NCBI RefSeq assembly: GCF_001488575.1
Contig: NZ_LN831302.1
Location: 682,001-746,000 of the forward strand
Direction: 5' to 3'
DNA length: 64,000 nucleotides
Origin: Halobacterium hubeiense
Lineage (GTDB): Archaea > Halobacteriota > Halobacteria > Halobacteriales > Halobacteriaceae
Positions 32,546 to 41,258 of the stretch are shown here, in pieces. The notes beneath the pieces were generated by a model. The model was not told the origin of the DNA. It saw nothing but the letters and a program-made list of their open reading frames with translations, and made no database searches. The stretch's first letter is position 1. The number at the start of each line of letters is the position of its first letter. A program made the position numbers and the translations under genes.

Positions 32546-34084
32546 TCACCCTGCCAGTTTCGCGCCGAGCGCGTCGCGGTAGCGGGCGGCGAGCTCGCGG
32601 ACGACGAAGCGGTCGCGGGGGTCCACGCCGAGCACGTGGAGCGCGGCGACGTAGACCGGGAGGCCCACGAGCACGCCCACTGGGACGGCGGCGATGCCGT
32701 CGATGGCTGTACGAACGCCGGCGAGTACGGCGGCCATGACGACGCCGGCGGCGAGCGGGCGGAGGTAGGTGGCGTCGAACGGCCACAGGTCCTCGAAGCG
32801 CCGGAGGAGCACGACTTGGATGCCGTTCTGGACGGCGATGGCGAGCGAGGTGCCCAGCGCGGCGCCGACGAGCCCGAACTCCCGGACGAACAGGTAGGTG
32901 AGGCCGACGTTCAGCACGGCGAGCAGCCAATCGAGGGCCATCCGGGCGTACTGGTGGTCGGTCATCATCAGCAGCCAGCCGGTGGCGCCGACGGCGCTCC
33001 CGACGAAGACGCCGCCTAAGTAGACTGACAGCGGAACGTACCCCCGGACGTACGTCTCGCCGAACAGCGCGAGGAGTTCCCGGCCGAACACGAGCTGGAC
33101 GGCGAGAATCGGGACGACGCTCGTGACGATGAGCCGCGTGACCGACGAGTAGACGGCGTTCAGGGTGGCGGTGTCGTCCTCGGCGTAGAGCCGGGAGGCG
33201 ACCGGCGGGAGCAGTTGGTTGAACGACAGCAGCGGAATCCACGCAATCGAGACGAGCACGAGTACGACGTTGTAGACGCCGGCCGCGACCGCGGTGAGGA
33301 GCGCGCCGACGAGGAGGACGTCGACGCGGTTCTGGAACACCTTCCCGAGGCTGCTCATCGCGACCGGGAGCGCGTGGTCGTAGAACTGGCGGGCTTCGCC
33401 GCGCGCGCCCCGGAGCGACGGCCGGATGCCGGTGACGCTGGCGGTGACCGGGTAGCCGGCGACGACCACGACGAGCAGGCAGGCGACGAACGCGCCCGCG
33501 ACGCCGACCACGGAGTAGCCGAGCGCGAGCGCCGCGAGCGCGCCGACGAGCCGCGTGGCGGGTCGCAGGAGCTTGTTGAACAGGACTTCGCCGCGCGCCG
33601 ACCCGCCCGCCCGGAAGGTCGCGGCGTACGTCATCACGAGCCCGAGCAGCACGACGAAGACGCCGAACAGCCGCATCGTCGCCGGGAATGCGGGGTGGGC
33701 GACGGTCTGTCCGTTAATCCACGGCGCGAGCACCCACACGCCGGCGGCGATGAGCGCGCCGACGCCGAGCGTGGTGAGGTAGGCGAGCCCGGTCACGCGG
33801 GACTGGCCCGCGGGGTCGTCCTCGTAGGCGGGGAGGTAGCGCTGGAGGGTGGGGACGCTGCCGAACGTGACCAGCCGGGAGAGCAGTTGCGCGATGCGCC
33901 ACGCGAGCGCGTACACGCCGTACGCGACGGGGCCGAGGCCGCGCGCGAGCACGAACTCCGAGGCGGTAATCAGCGCGCGCTGGGCGGAGACGCCCCCGGA
34001 GGTCACGACCGCGCCGTGGGCGATGGTCAGCAGCGCGTCGCGCTCGGCTTCCGGCACTTCGTCGTCGTCGGACGCGGCGCTCAT
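32546..34084 (-). CDS. Polysaccharide flippase (MOP/Wzx-like)
   Basis: This 512-residue protein, from the ATG in M-S-A-A-S-D-D-D (other in-frame starts would add up to 34 residues), has 12-14 membrane helices. The pattern A-S-E-F-V-L-A-R-G-L-G-P-V-A-Y-G-V-Y near the N-terminus and F-Q-N-R-V-D-V-L-L-V-G in the middle are typical of the oligosaccharide flippase family. It would move lipid-linked glycans across the membrane for S-layer N-glycosylation or an outer polysaccharide. It is divergent from the DUF2298 gene (about 100 bp apart), and both fit surface-glycan work, though no glycosyltransferase is adjacent. Confidence 0.88.
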   Translation of the reverse strand: MSAASDDDEVPEAERDALLTIAHGAVVTSGGVSAQRALITASEFVLARGLGPVAYGVYALAWRIAQLLSRLVTFGSVPTLQRYLPAYEDDPAGQSRVTGLAYLTTLGVGALIAAGVWVLAPWINGQTVAHPAFPATMRLFGVFVVLLGLVMTYAATFRAGGSARGEVLFNKLLRPATRLVGALAALALGYSVVGVAGAFVACLLVVVVAGYPVTASVTGIRPSLRGARGEARQFYDHALPVAMSSLGKVFQNRVDVLLVGALLTAVAAGVYNVVLVLVSIAWIPLLSFNQLLPPVASRLYAEDDTATLNAVYSSVTRLIVTSVVPILAVQLVFGRELLALFGETYVRGYVPLSVYLGGVFVGSAVGATGWLLMMTDHQYARMALDWLLAVLNVGLTYLFVREFGLVGAALGTSLAIAVQNGIQVVLLRRFEDLWPFDATYLRPLAAGVVMAAVLAGVRTAIDGIAAVPVGVLVGLPVYVAALHVLGVDPRDRFVVRELAARYRDALGAKLAG

Positions 34085-34188
34085 CGGTTCCGCTCGGGCG
34101 GAGTCGACTGTGAGCATTAAGCCGTTCGGTCCGCGAGGCGGGACGCGAACCCGAAAGCGTTTGGCGGCGGCCGCGCACGGTTCCACCG

Positions 34189-36570
34189 ATGGAGTACGGC
34201 GTCGTCCTGAAGTGGTGGTTGCTCTACCAGGCGCTGCTGGTCGTCGGGCTGCCGTTCGCGGCGCGGCTGCTGCCGGACGCGCCGGACCGCGGCGCGTCGC
34301 TGGCGGTGCCGACCGCCGTCGTGTTAGTGACGGTGCCGACGCTGTGGGTCGGCCAACTGGCGTTCGGGCTGTGGGTGGTCGTCGGCGTCGCTGCGGCCGT
34401 GGTCGCGGCGTCGGCGTGGCTGGCGCGCGGCGGCATCGACGTGCCGAGGCGCCCGCTCGCGGAGGTCGCGGCGGTGTTCACCGCCGCGTTCCTGTTCCTG
34501 ATCGTGATTCGGGCGGCCGCGGACGGCGTCCACCCCCACGGCGGCGAGAAGTTCCTCGACTTCGGGTTACTGCAGAGCCTGCTGCGCGCCGAGCAGCTGC
34601 CGCCGCAGGACTTCTGGTTCGCGGGCGAGCGCGTCGTCTACTACTACGGCGGCCACCTGATGGCGTCGATACTCGCGCTGTTGTCCGGGACGAGCGGGCG
34701 GTTCGCCTACGACCCGGCGCTGGCGGGGTTCTACGCGATGGCCGTGACCGCCGTGTACGGGCTCGCGAGCACGATTACCGCGAGCCGGTTCGCCGAAGCC
34801 GACCCAGTGGAGGGTTCGACGGCGCTCGGCGTGGCGGCGGTCGTCTTCGTCGTGTTGCTCGTGACGCTGGGCGTACCGTGGTACTACCTCGCCGTGCCGG
34901 CGGCGTTCGCGGCCGCCGTGTTCGCGGGTTCGACGCGAGTCCGCGCAGGGATGCTGGCGGCAATCGTCTACGGGTTCGCGAGCAACCTCGTGACGCCCGT
35001 GCGCCTGCTCGCGGGCACCTACGACGTGGTGCGGGAGGCGGTCGTCGCCGCGGGCGTCAAGTCGAATCGGGCGCCGACGATAACGCCGGCGGAGTTCGAC
35101 ATGTGGCACGCGAGCCGCGTCGTGGAGACGGGCATCAACGAGTTCCCGCTGTTCGCGTACCTGAACGGCGACCTGCACGCGCACATGATGAGCGTCGCCG
35201 TGCTGTTCCTCGCGGTCGGCATCGGGCTGGCGTACGCGCGGACGCCCGAGTCGGCGCGCCGCCGCCGGCTCGCGCTGCTGTTCGGCGCGTTCCCGGTCGC
35301 GGCGGCGACGATTCTCACCGTGAACACGTGGAGCTTCCCGGCGGTCGCCGGCGTGGCGATGCTGAGCGTCGCGCTCGTGGACGCCGACCCGCGAACCCTG
35401 TTGCCCGGCTCGCTCGCGCGTCGGTTCGAGCAGTCGAGCGCCGCGGTGCGCGAACTCCAGCGCGTCCTCCTCGGCGTCGCGGTCGCGGTCGCGGTCGCGG
35501 TCCTGGGGCTCGTCGTCGCGGCGCCGTTCGTGCAGAGCGTCCTGCTCGCCGGCGCGAGCAACCAACACCCCGCCGCGTTCCCGGTGCCGACGAAGCTCGG
35601 CGCGTTCCTGCTCGTCCACGGCCTGTTCCTCGTGGCGTTCGGCGCGTACCTCGTTTCCCGCGTCGCTCGCGACGGCTCGGACTGGGCGGCCGCCGCGCTC
35701 GCCGCAGTCGCCGCGGTGCTGCTCGCGGCGACGTTCGACCCCGTGATTGCCGGCGTCCGCGTCGGCGTCGTCGGCGTCCTGCTCGCCGGGCCGATACTCG
35801 CGGGCGCGTGGCTGCTGCGGCGCCGGGACGCCGTCGGCTTCGAGGGCGTGCTCGTCGTCGCGGGCGCGGGCCTCGTCGTCATCATCGAGTACGTCTACGT
35901 CGCGGACGCCGCCTCCTACGAGCGCTACAACACGATTTTCAAGGTGTACGCGCAGGTGTGGGCGCTGTGGTCGGTGCCGGCCGGCGTCGCGCTCGCCGCG
36001 CTCGCCGCACGCAAGCCCGACGTGTCCCGGCTGCGGTCGGTCGGCGGCACCGCGCTCGCCGTCCTGCTGGTCGTGTCGGCGTCCATCTACGGCGGGTTCG
36101 CGGTCGCCAGCCACGTCGACAGCGCCGACGACGCGACCCTCGACGCCTTCGAGCACGTCAACGACGAGCGCCCGGACGAGGGCGCCGCAGTCGAGTGGCT
36201 GAACGACAAGTCGGGCCAGCCCCACATCGTCTCCGCGCCCGGGACGACGCCGTACACGTGGCAGAATCCGGCGTCCAGTCTCACCGGGATACCGACGGTC
36301 GCGGGGTGGGCGCACGCCGGCAACTACCACAGCGACTCGGCGTACCGGACGCGCGTCAGCGACGTCGGCGTCGTCTACGAGACAAGCGAAGCCGTCTCGC
36401 GGGCCATCATCCTGCGGAAGCACGACGTCCAGTACGTCTGGGTCGGGCCGGTCGAGCGCGAGCGCTACGACGTGCGCGTCACCGACGAGGAACCGGGTAT
36501 CAGCGTCGCGTTCACGAACGAGAACGTGACCGTCTACGAAGTCACGCACTCGGAACTCGTCGAGCAGTAA
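34189..36570 (+). CDS. DUF2298 (Chlor_Arch_YYY) multispanning membrane protein
   Basis: This 793-residue protein has about 16-18 membrane helices. The family hallmark Y-Y-Y-G-G-H lies near residue 150, with H-P-H-G-G-E-K-F-L-D-F just before it and N-E-F-P-L-F-A-Y-L-N-G-D-L-H-A-H-M near residue 325. The acidic and His motifs on external loops resemble GT-C glycosyltransferases, so a polyprenyl-phosphate-sugar-dependent transferase is the usual guess. The soluble C-terminus (about 650-793) is likely outside the cell. The divergent flippase strengthens a surface-glycan link. Exact reaction unknown. Confidence 0.85.
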   Translation: MEYGVVLKWWLLYQALLVVGLPFAARLLPDAPDRGASLAVPTAVVLVTVPTLWVGQLAFGLWVVVGVAAAVVAASAWLARGGIDVPRRPLAEVAAVFTAAFLFLIVIRAAADGVHPHGGEKFLDFGLLQSLLRAEQLPPQDFWFAGERVVYYYGGHLMASILALLSGTSGRFAYDPALAGFYAMAVTAVYGLASTITASRFAEADPVEGSTALGVAAVVFVVLLVTLGVPWYYLAVPAAFAAAVFAGSTRVRAGMLAAIVYGFASNLVTPVRLLAGTYDVVREAVVAAGVKSNRAPTITPAEFDMWHASRVVETGINEFPLFAYLNGDLHAHMMSVAVLFLAVGIGLAYARTPESARRRRLALLFGAFPVAAATILTVNTWSFPAVAGVAMLSVALVDADPRTLLPGSLARRFEQSSAAVRELQRVLLGVAVAVAVAVLGLVVAAPFVQSVLLAGASNQHPAAFPVPTKLGAFLLVHGLFLVAFGAYLVSRVARDGSDWAAAALAAVAAVLLAATFDPVIAGVRVGVVGVLLAGPILAGAWLLRRRDAVGFEGVLVVAGAGLVVIIEYVYVADAASYERYNTIFKVYAQVWALWSVPAGVALAALAARKPDVSRLRSVGGTALAVLLVVSASIYGGFAVASHVDSADDATLDAFEHVNDERPDEGAAVEWLNDKSGQPHIVSAPGTTPYTWQNPASSLTGIPTVAGWAHAGNYHSDSAYRTRVSDVGVVYETSEAVSRAIILRKHDVQYVWVGPVERERYDVRVTDEEPGISVAFTNENVTVYEVTHSELVEQ

Positions 36571-36592
36571 GCAGGGAGGTCGGAGCCGAGAA

Positions 36593-36859
36593 TCAGACCG
36601 CGAGGTCGCCGGCGCGCTTTTTCACCGTGATGTCGTCGGCGTCGGCGGTTTCGACGTCGAGCCAGTGCGGGACGAAGTTGCGTTTCTCGTAGTCCTCGAG
36701 TTCGTCCTCGTCACCCATCACGCACCACAGCTGGACCTCGTCGGGGCCGTGCCAGTCGCCGTTGCGCGTCACCTGGAAGAGGACTTTCTCCTCGCCGTCG
36801 TACTCGATGACGCCGTCGCGGCGCACGCCGGGGTCCCCGTGGATGATGAGTCGCTTCAT
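36593..36859 (-). CDS. HAH_0734-family small protein
   Basis: This is an 88-residue protein starting M-K-R-L-I-I-H-G-D-P-G-V-R, with G-D-W-H-G-P-D-E-V-Q-L-W-C and P-H-W-L-D-V-E later. It matches a haloarchaeal family named HAH_0734 as I remember it. It has beta-rich composition with one Cys and conserved His and Trp residues. No activity is known. Its stop is 22 bp from the convergent DUF2298 gene. Confidence 0.75.
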   Translation of the reverse strand: MKRLIIHGDPGVRRDGVIEYDGEEKVLFQVTRNGDWHGPDEVQLWCVMGDEDELEDYEKRNFVPHWLDVETADADDITVKKRAGDLAV

Positions 36860-36906
36860 GACTGCGGGTTCGGAGGGTGGCGGATTAAACGCTTCGAAGC
36901 CGGCCG

Positions 36907-38190
36907 TCACTCGGCGGCGAGCGCGGCGCCCAGCCAGTACGTGGGCAGCCCGAACACGGCGAGCAGCGGAATCCACCCGAACACGAGGAACCACAGCAGC
37001 GACGTCGGGCCGAGCAGTGCCACGATGCCTCCGAGCGGCGCGATTACGGTGACGAACGGCGCGACGGCGGTCGCGACGTCGGTCCACCCGCCGCGCTCGG
37101 TTCTGGTCGCGCCGACGACCGCGAAGGCCCAGCCGTGCGCGGCCAGCAGGCCCGCGGAGAGCGCGCGAGCCGCCGTCATGGTGGCGACACCCGGGTGGAG
37201 GGCCGCGCCGACGCCGGCCGCGGCGACGCCGAGCGCCAGCGGCGTCCCAACCGCGGCCGCCGTCAGCACGCGAGCGCCATCGAGCCGTCCGGTGGCCGCG
37301 AGGCCGCCGACGACGACTGCGGTGAGCGCGGCGAACAGCGCGGTCGCGCCGACGAGGCTGAAGGACGTGTCCGCCAGTCCTGCGGCGACCGCGACGACCG
37401 CGACGAGCGCTCCGGCCGCCGCGAGCGCGGTGCCGACGCGTTCGGTGTCCTCGGGCGTGCCGGCGCGGTCGACAAACGCGCCGAACGCGCGGAGGAGGAC
37501 CGCGAGCGCGACGACCGGCACGGCGAGCACGACCCCCGAGGCCGCGAGGAAGCCCGGGAGCACCTCGACGCCGATTGCGAGTTCGGTCGCGACCGTCGAG
37601 ACGACGCCGCTGTCGGGCGCGAACGCCACGTAGTCGTCGTCGAGGTACTCGCCGGACGCCCGCGAGAGAACGTCGCTGCTCGCGCCCGCGGTAATCGTGT
37701 AGCCGTCCGGCGCGTGCAGGCGGAAGGCGTCGGTGTCGACCGCCCAGCCCGTCCGCGCGTCGTGGACCGCGTCCGCGAGCACGACGCCGCCGAACGACGC
37801 GTGCCCGAAGTCGGGGTCGAGGTGCGTGATTCTGACGCGGGACTCATCGACGCTGAGGGTGGCGTTCTCGGGGACGGGCGCGAGCCCGTCGTCGCGCTCG
37901 GCGAGCACGGCGAGGACCGCGTCGGAGTGGTTCGCGACTCGCTGTGCGCCGTCGCCCGCAAGCTCGTTCTCCACGACGACGTGCGCGCTCCCGTTCGCGC
38001 GGACGTGGACGTCCAGCGAGGACGAGACGACGGTGACTGGCGCGCCCGCTTCGCCGGCGGCGGACTCGAAGGACTCGCCGCACGCGCCGCAGACGTCTTG
38101 TGGCGGCGGTGCGGCGGCGGCTCCGGTGGCGAGCGCGAGCGCGACGACGAGCGCGGCTGTGGGGAGGGCGACCGTGCGGCGCGGGACCAT
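36907..38190 (-). CDS. Membrane protein with exported N-terminal domain
   Basis: The 427-residue protein, taken from the ATG just before R-R-T-V-A-L-P, has a signal-like helix (5-27), then an exported region with D-V-C-G-A-C-G-E-S (a C-x-x-C pair), an N-glycosylation-type N-G-S and a beta-rich stretch to about residue 185. Seven or eight membrane helices follow (about 195-425). No family is recognised. The CxxC just after the signal could be redox-active or bind metal. It lies upstream of the translation operon in the opposite direction, separated by about 120 bp. Confidence 0.68.
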   Translation of the reverse strand: MVPRRTVALPTAALVVALALATGAAAAPPPQDVCGACGESFESAAGEAGAPVTVVSSSLDVHVRANGSAHVVVENELAGDGAQRVANHSDAVLAVLAERDDGLAPVPENATLSVDESRVRITHLDPDFGHASFGGVVLADAVHDARTGWAVDTDAFRLHAPDGYTITAGASSDVLSRASGEYLDDDYVAFAPDSGVVSTVATELAIGVEVLPGFLAASGVVLAVPVVALAVLLRAFGAFVDRAGTPEDTERVGTALAAAGALVAVVAVAAGLADTSFSLVGATALFAALTAVVVGGLAATGRLDGARVLTAAAVGTPLALGVAAAGVGAALHPGVATMTAARALSAGLLAAHGWAFAVVGATRTERGGWTDVATAVAPFVTVIAPLGGIVALLGPTSLLWFLVFGWIPLLAVFGLPTYWLGAALAAE

Positions 38191-38262
38191 ACTCGGGGCG
38201 TCGCGGGCCGCCAGCAAAAACCTGTGCGTGCGCTGGGGGTTCCGTCCGCGAAACCAAACGGA

Positions 38263-38269
38263 TTTTAAG
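38263..38269 (+). promoter_or_regulatory. TATA-like box of the L44e operon
   Basis: TTTTAAG is about 45 bp before the L44e ATG, so a short leader of roughly 15-20 nt would precede translation here, in contrast to most operons nearby. Confidence 0.5.
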
Positions 38270-38310
38270 CGGCCGCGTGTAACCGAGAGACAACAGAGCT
38301 GATTTAGCCT

Positions 38311-38592
38311 ATGGAGATGCCACGCCGATTCAACAGCTACTGCCCGCACTGTGACGAACACAACCAGATCGAGGTCGAGAAGGTCCGCACCGGCCGCTCG
38401 TCCGGCATGAAGTGGGACGCTCGCCGCACCAAGCGCGCGAACGCCTCCATCGGGAACCACGGCCGCTTCTCGAAGGTGCCGGTCGGCAACAAGCCGACGA
38501 AGAAGACGGACCTCAAGTACCGCTGCAACGAGTGCGGGAACGCCCACCTCCGCGAGGGATGGCGCACCGGCCGTCTCACCCTTCAGGACTAA
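38311..38592 (+). CDS. rpl44e: Ribosomal protein L44e
   Basis: This 93-residue zinc-ribbon protein begins [14 protein letters not shown], has [11 protein letters not shown] at 30-40 and closes with Y-R-C-N-E-C-G. The two C-x-x-C pairs bind zinc. It belongs to the large subunit near the E site. It is the first gene of a conserved archaeal operon L44e-S27e-aIF2alpha-Nop10-PAC2. Confidence 0.97.
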   Translation: MEMPRRFNSYCPHCDEHNQIEVEKVRTGRSSGMKWDARRTKRANASIGNHGRFSKVPVGNKPTKKTDLKYRCNECGNAHLREGWRTGRLTLQD

Positions 38593-38594
38593 CG

Positions 38595-38768
38595 ATGACG
38601 GGTGGATTCTTCAAAGTCGAGTGTCCGGACTGCGAGAACGAGCAAATCGTCTTCGGGAAGGCCTCCTCGGAGGTCGCCTGCGCCGTCTGCGGGACGACGC
38701 TCGCGCGTCCGACCGGCGGCGAGGCGGAGTTCACGGGTGAGGTCGTCGAAACCGTCGAGGCCAGATGA
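38595..38768 (+). CDS. rps27e: Ribosomal protein S27e
   Basis: The 57-residue zinc-finger protein of the small subunit has F-K-V-E-C-P-D-C and V-A-C-A-V-C-G, giving the C-x2-C ... C-x2-C site. The ATG lies 2 bp after the L44e stop and the end overlaps the aIF2alpha start by 4 bp (ATGA). Confidence 0.96.
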   Translation: MTGGFFKVECPDCENEQIVFGKASSEVACAVCGTTLARPTGGEAEFTGEVVETVEAR

Positions 38769-39565
38769 AGTACGTCGGCTGGCCCGAGGAGGGCGAACTC
38801 GTCGTCGGCAAGGTCGACGACATCGAGGACTTCGGCGTGTTCGTCGACCTCGAAGAGTACGAGGACAAGCGCGGCCTCGTGCACGTCAGCGAAGTGGCCA
38901 GCGGCTGGATCAAGAACGTACGCGACCACGTCAACGAGGACCAGACGGTCGTCGCGAAGGTGCTGGACGTCGACGAGTCCGCCCAGCAGATCGACCTCTC
39001 GCTGAAGGACGTCAACGACCACCAGCGCTCGGACAAGATTCAGGAGTGGAAGAACGAGCAGAAGGCCGACAAGTGGCTGACGCTGGCGTTCGGCGAGGAC
39101 ATGGACGACGACCAGTTCCGCCGCATCGCCAACGAGCTCCTCGGTGAGTTCGGCAGCCTCTACGAGGGGTTCGAGCAGGCCGCGATTCACGGCTACGAGG
39201 CCCTCGAGAAGACGGACCTCGACGACGACGAGCAGGACGCCATCGTCGAGACCGCACGCGAGAACGTCTCCGTGCCGTACGTCACGGTCACGGGCTACGT
39301 GACGCTGACGTCGCCGGACGCCGACGGCGTCGACGACGTGAAAGAAGCCCTGCAGGCCGCCGAGGGGAACGGCGAAGTCCCCGACGAGGCCGACCTCGAC
39401 GTGACGTACGTCGGCGCGCCCGAGTACCGGATTCGGGTGCAGGCGCCGAACTACAAGACCGCCGAGGACCAGCTGGAAGCCGCCGGCGCCCGCGCCGTCG
39501 AGGAGATCGACGCGCAGGGCGGCGAAGGGAACTTCCACCGCGAGCGCCAGCTCGAAGAGGAATGA
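38765..39565 (+). CDS. eif2a: Translation initiation factor aIF2, alpha subunit
   Basis: This 266-residue protein has an S1 RNA-binding domain at 5-80 ([18 protein letters not shown] ... G-L-V-H-V-S-E-V-A), a helical middle, and the alpha/beta C-terminal domain that docks on aIF2 gamma. The eukaryotic phospho-Ser51 position falls in the V-A-S-G-W-I-K-N-V region, where a serine is present, though its role in archaea is unclear. It sits tightly between S27e and Nop10 with 4 bp overlaps. Confidence 0.97.
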   Translation: MKYVGWPEEGELVVGKVDDIEDFGVFVDLEEYEDKRGLVHVSEVASGWIKNVRDHVNEDQTVVAKVLDVDESAQQIDLSLKDVNDHQRSDKIQEWKNEQKADKWLTLAFGEDMDDDQFRRIANELLGEFGSLYEGFEQAAIHGYEALEKTDLDDDEQDAIVETARENVSVPYVTVTGYVTLTSPDADGVDDVKEALQAAEGNGEVPDEADLDVTYVGAPEYRIRVQAPNYKTAEDQLEAAGARAVEEIDAQGGEGNFHRERQLEEE

Positions 39566-39744
39566 AGTCCGACATCCGGGTGTGTTCGGCGTGGCGCGAG
39601 CGCCACGACCGCCCGGTGTACACGCTTTCTGCGGAGTGTCCGGACTGCGGCGCCGACGCCGTCAACAGCGCGCCGGCGCCGTTCGACCCCGAGGACCCAC
39701 ACGGGCGGTACCGACGCGCTCTTAAGGAACGCAGCCGCCCCTAG
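39562..39744 (+). CDS. nop10: H/ACA RNP protein Nop10
   Basis: A 60-residue component of the H/ACA ribonucleoprotein that makes pseudouridine in rRNA. Seen are an early Cys (I-R-V-C-S-A-W), the C-P-D-C-G pair, then the conserved tail [15 protein letters not shown]. In many archaea four cysteines bind zinc; here only three are visible, so zinc binding may be weak. It overlaps the aIF2alpha stop by 4 bp. Confidence 0.93.
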   Translation: MKSDIRVCSAWRERHDRPVYTLSAECPDCGADAVNSAPAPFDPEDPHGRYRRALKERSRP

Positions 39745-39747
39745 GGT

Positions 39748-40503
39748 ATGGACGAAATCGACATCGCGTGGGAGTCAGAGCCGGAGCTGGACGACCCCGT
39801 GTTCGTCGAGGGACTGCCCGGCGTCGGGCACGTCGGGAAGCTCGTCGCTGAGCACGTCGTCGAGGAGGCCGACAGCGAACTGGTCGCGCGCGTGCACAGC
39901 GAGCACTTCCCGCCGCAGGTCACGGTCGGGGACGACAGCGTGGCTGAGCTGGCGAACGCCGAGATTCACGCCGTGGACACGGCGGGCCGTGACCTCCTTG
40001 TGCTGACGGGCAACCACCAGGCGCAGGACAACGTCGGCCACTACCGCGTCACCGAGGCGGTCCTCGACGTCGCCGAGGAGTTCGGCGCGAGCGAGCTGTA
40101 CGCGCTCGGCGGCGTCCCCACGGGCGAACTCGTCGAGGAGCACGACGTCATCGGCGCCGTCTCCGACGAGGACCTCAAGGAGCGCCTCGAAGACGCGGGC
40201 GTGGAGTTCCGCAGCGAGGAGCCCGCGGGCGGCATCGTCGGCTCCAGCGGCCTCCTGCTGGGCCTCGGCGGCCGCCGCGGCTTCGACGCCGCGTGCCTGA
40301 TGGGCGAGACGTCGGGCTACCTCGTGGACCCGAAGGCCGCGAAGGCCGTCCTCGCCGTGCTGGAGGAGATGCTGGGCTTCGACCTCGACGAGGAAGCCCT
40401 CGACGACCGCGCCGACGAGATGGAGGAGGTCGTCAGCCGCCTCCGCGAGATGGAGGACGGCCCCAGTCCCGGCGGCGAGGAAGACCTTCGGTACATCGGC
40501 TGA
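39748..40503 (+). CDS. PAC2-family proteasome assembly chaperone
   Basis: This 251-residue protein opens with D-D-P-V-F-V-E-G-L-P-G-V-G-H-V-G-K-L, the PAC2 signature, and has A-L-G-G-V-P-T-G and G-S-S-G-L-L-L-G-L-G-G-R-R-G later. Archaeal relatives are thought to assist proteasome assembly (PbaB type), and the gene is often placed after nop10. It starts 4 bp after the nop10 stop. Residues 205-251 form a charged helical tail. Confidence 0.9.
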   Translation: MDEIDIAWESEPELDDPVFVEGLPGVGHVGKLVAEHVVEEADSELVARVHSEHFPPQVTVGDDSVAELANAEIHAVDTAGRDLLVLTGNHQAQDNVGHYRVTEAVLDVAEEFGASELYALGGVPTGELVEEHDVIGAVSDEDLKERLEDAGVEFRSEEPAGGIVGSSGLLLGLGGRRGFDAACLMGETSGYLVDPKAAKAVLAVLEEMLGFDLDEEALDDRADEMEEVVSRLREMEDGPSPGGEEDLRYIG

Positions 40504-40562
40504 CGGACGCGGCGCTGTTTTCGACCGCTGGACCTAACCCCGCGTAGCGCCGACTGGGGGGC

Positions 40563-41258
40563 GTGAGCGACACTCCCTCGTGGCTGGCGTTCGGTGAGCG
40601 CGCCGCGTACCTCCCGGAGGCGGACGCGCTCGTGCTCGCGGACGTCCACGTCGGCCGGGACGCGGCCTCCGACGTCGCTCTGCCGCTGGGGGAGCGCGCG
40701 GACCTCGTGGAGCGCCTCGACGCCCTGCTCGCGGAGTTCGAGCCGGCGACAGTCGTGGTCGCGGGCGACCTCCTGCACGTCCACGGGAGCGTCCCCGAGG
40801 GCGTCCGCGAGACCGTCGGCGCCATCGAGGCGGCCGTCCGCGAGGCAGACGCTACGTTCCGCGTGGTGCGCGGGAACCACGACGCGATGCTGGACGCCGT
40901 CGGTATCGACGCCGAGGAGTCGGTCGTGCTCGCGGACGGCACCGCAATCTGGCACGGCCACGACGACCCGCCGGTGGACGCCGAGCGGTACGTCGTCGGC
41001 CACGAGCACCCCGCGGTCGAAATCGAGGGCGCGCGCCACCCGTGTTTCCTCTACGGGCCGCGCCAGCACGACGGCAGCGACGTCGTCGTGTTGCCGGCGT
41101 TCACGCGGCTCGCCCCGGGGACGCTCGTGAACGGGCTCCGCCGGGACGACTCGCTGTCCTCGATGCTGTCGGACCCCAGCGGCTTCCGGCCGGTCGTCGT
41201 CAGCGACGGGGAGACGCTGGCGTTCCCGGCGCTCGGCGAGTTCCGCGGCCTACTGTAG
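40563..41258 (+). CDS. SbcD-related archaeal metallophosphoesterase
   Basis: This is a 231-residue calcineurin-like phosphoesterase. The metal-binding series runs A-D-V-H-V-G (Asp, His), A-G-D-L-L-H (Asp), R-G-N-H-D-A (Asn, His), W-H-G-H-D (His) and V-G-H-E-H-P (His), in the normal order. The family is named from a distant link to the SbcD/Mre11 nuclease. The start is GTG. Its stop lies within the end of the convergent amine-oxidase-like gene (9 bp overlap). Confidence 0.85.
   Translation: MSDTPSWLAFGERAAYLPEADALVLADVHVGRDAASDVALPLGERADLVERLDALLAEFEPATVVVAGDLLHVHGSVPEGVRETVGAIEAAVREADATFRVVRGNHDAMLDAVGIDAEESVVLADGTAIWHGHDDPPVDAERYVVGHEHPAVEIEGARHPCFLYGPRQHDGSDVVVLPAFTRLAPGTLVNGLRRDDSLSSMLSDPSGFRPVVVSDGETLAFPALGEFRGLL

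Noticed and set aside
34567-36549. A 660-codon minus-strand open frame opposite the DUF2298 gene
   Set aside because: High-GC DNA leaves shadow frames open. Its product is Arg/Asp/Gly-rich with no domain, and the plus-strand frame has clear membrane helices and the YYYGGH motif.
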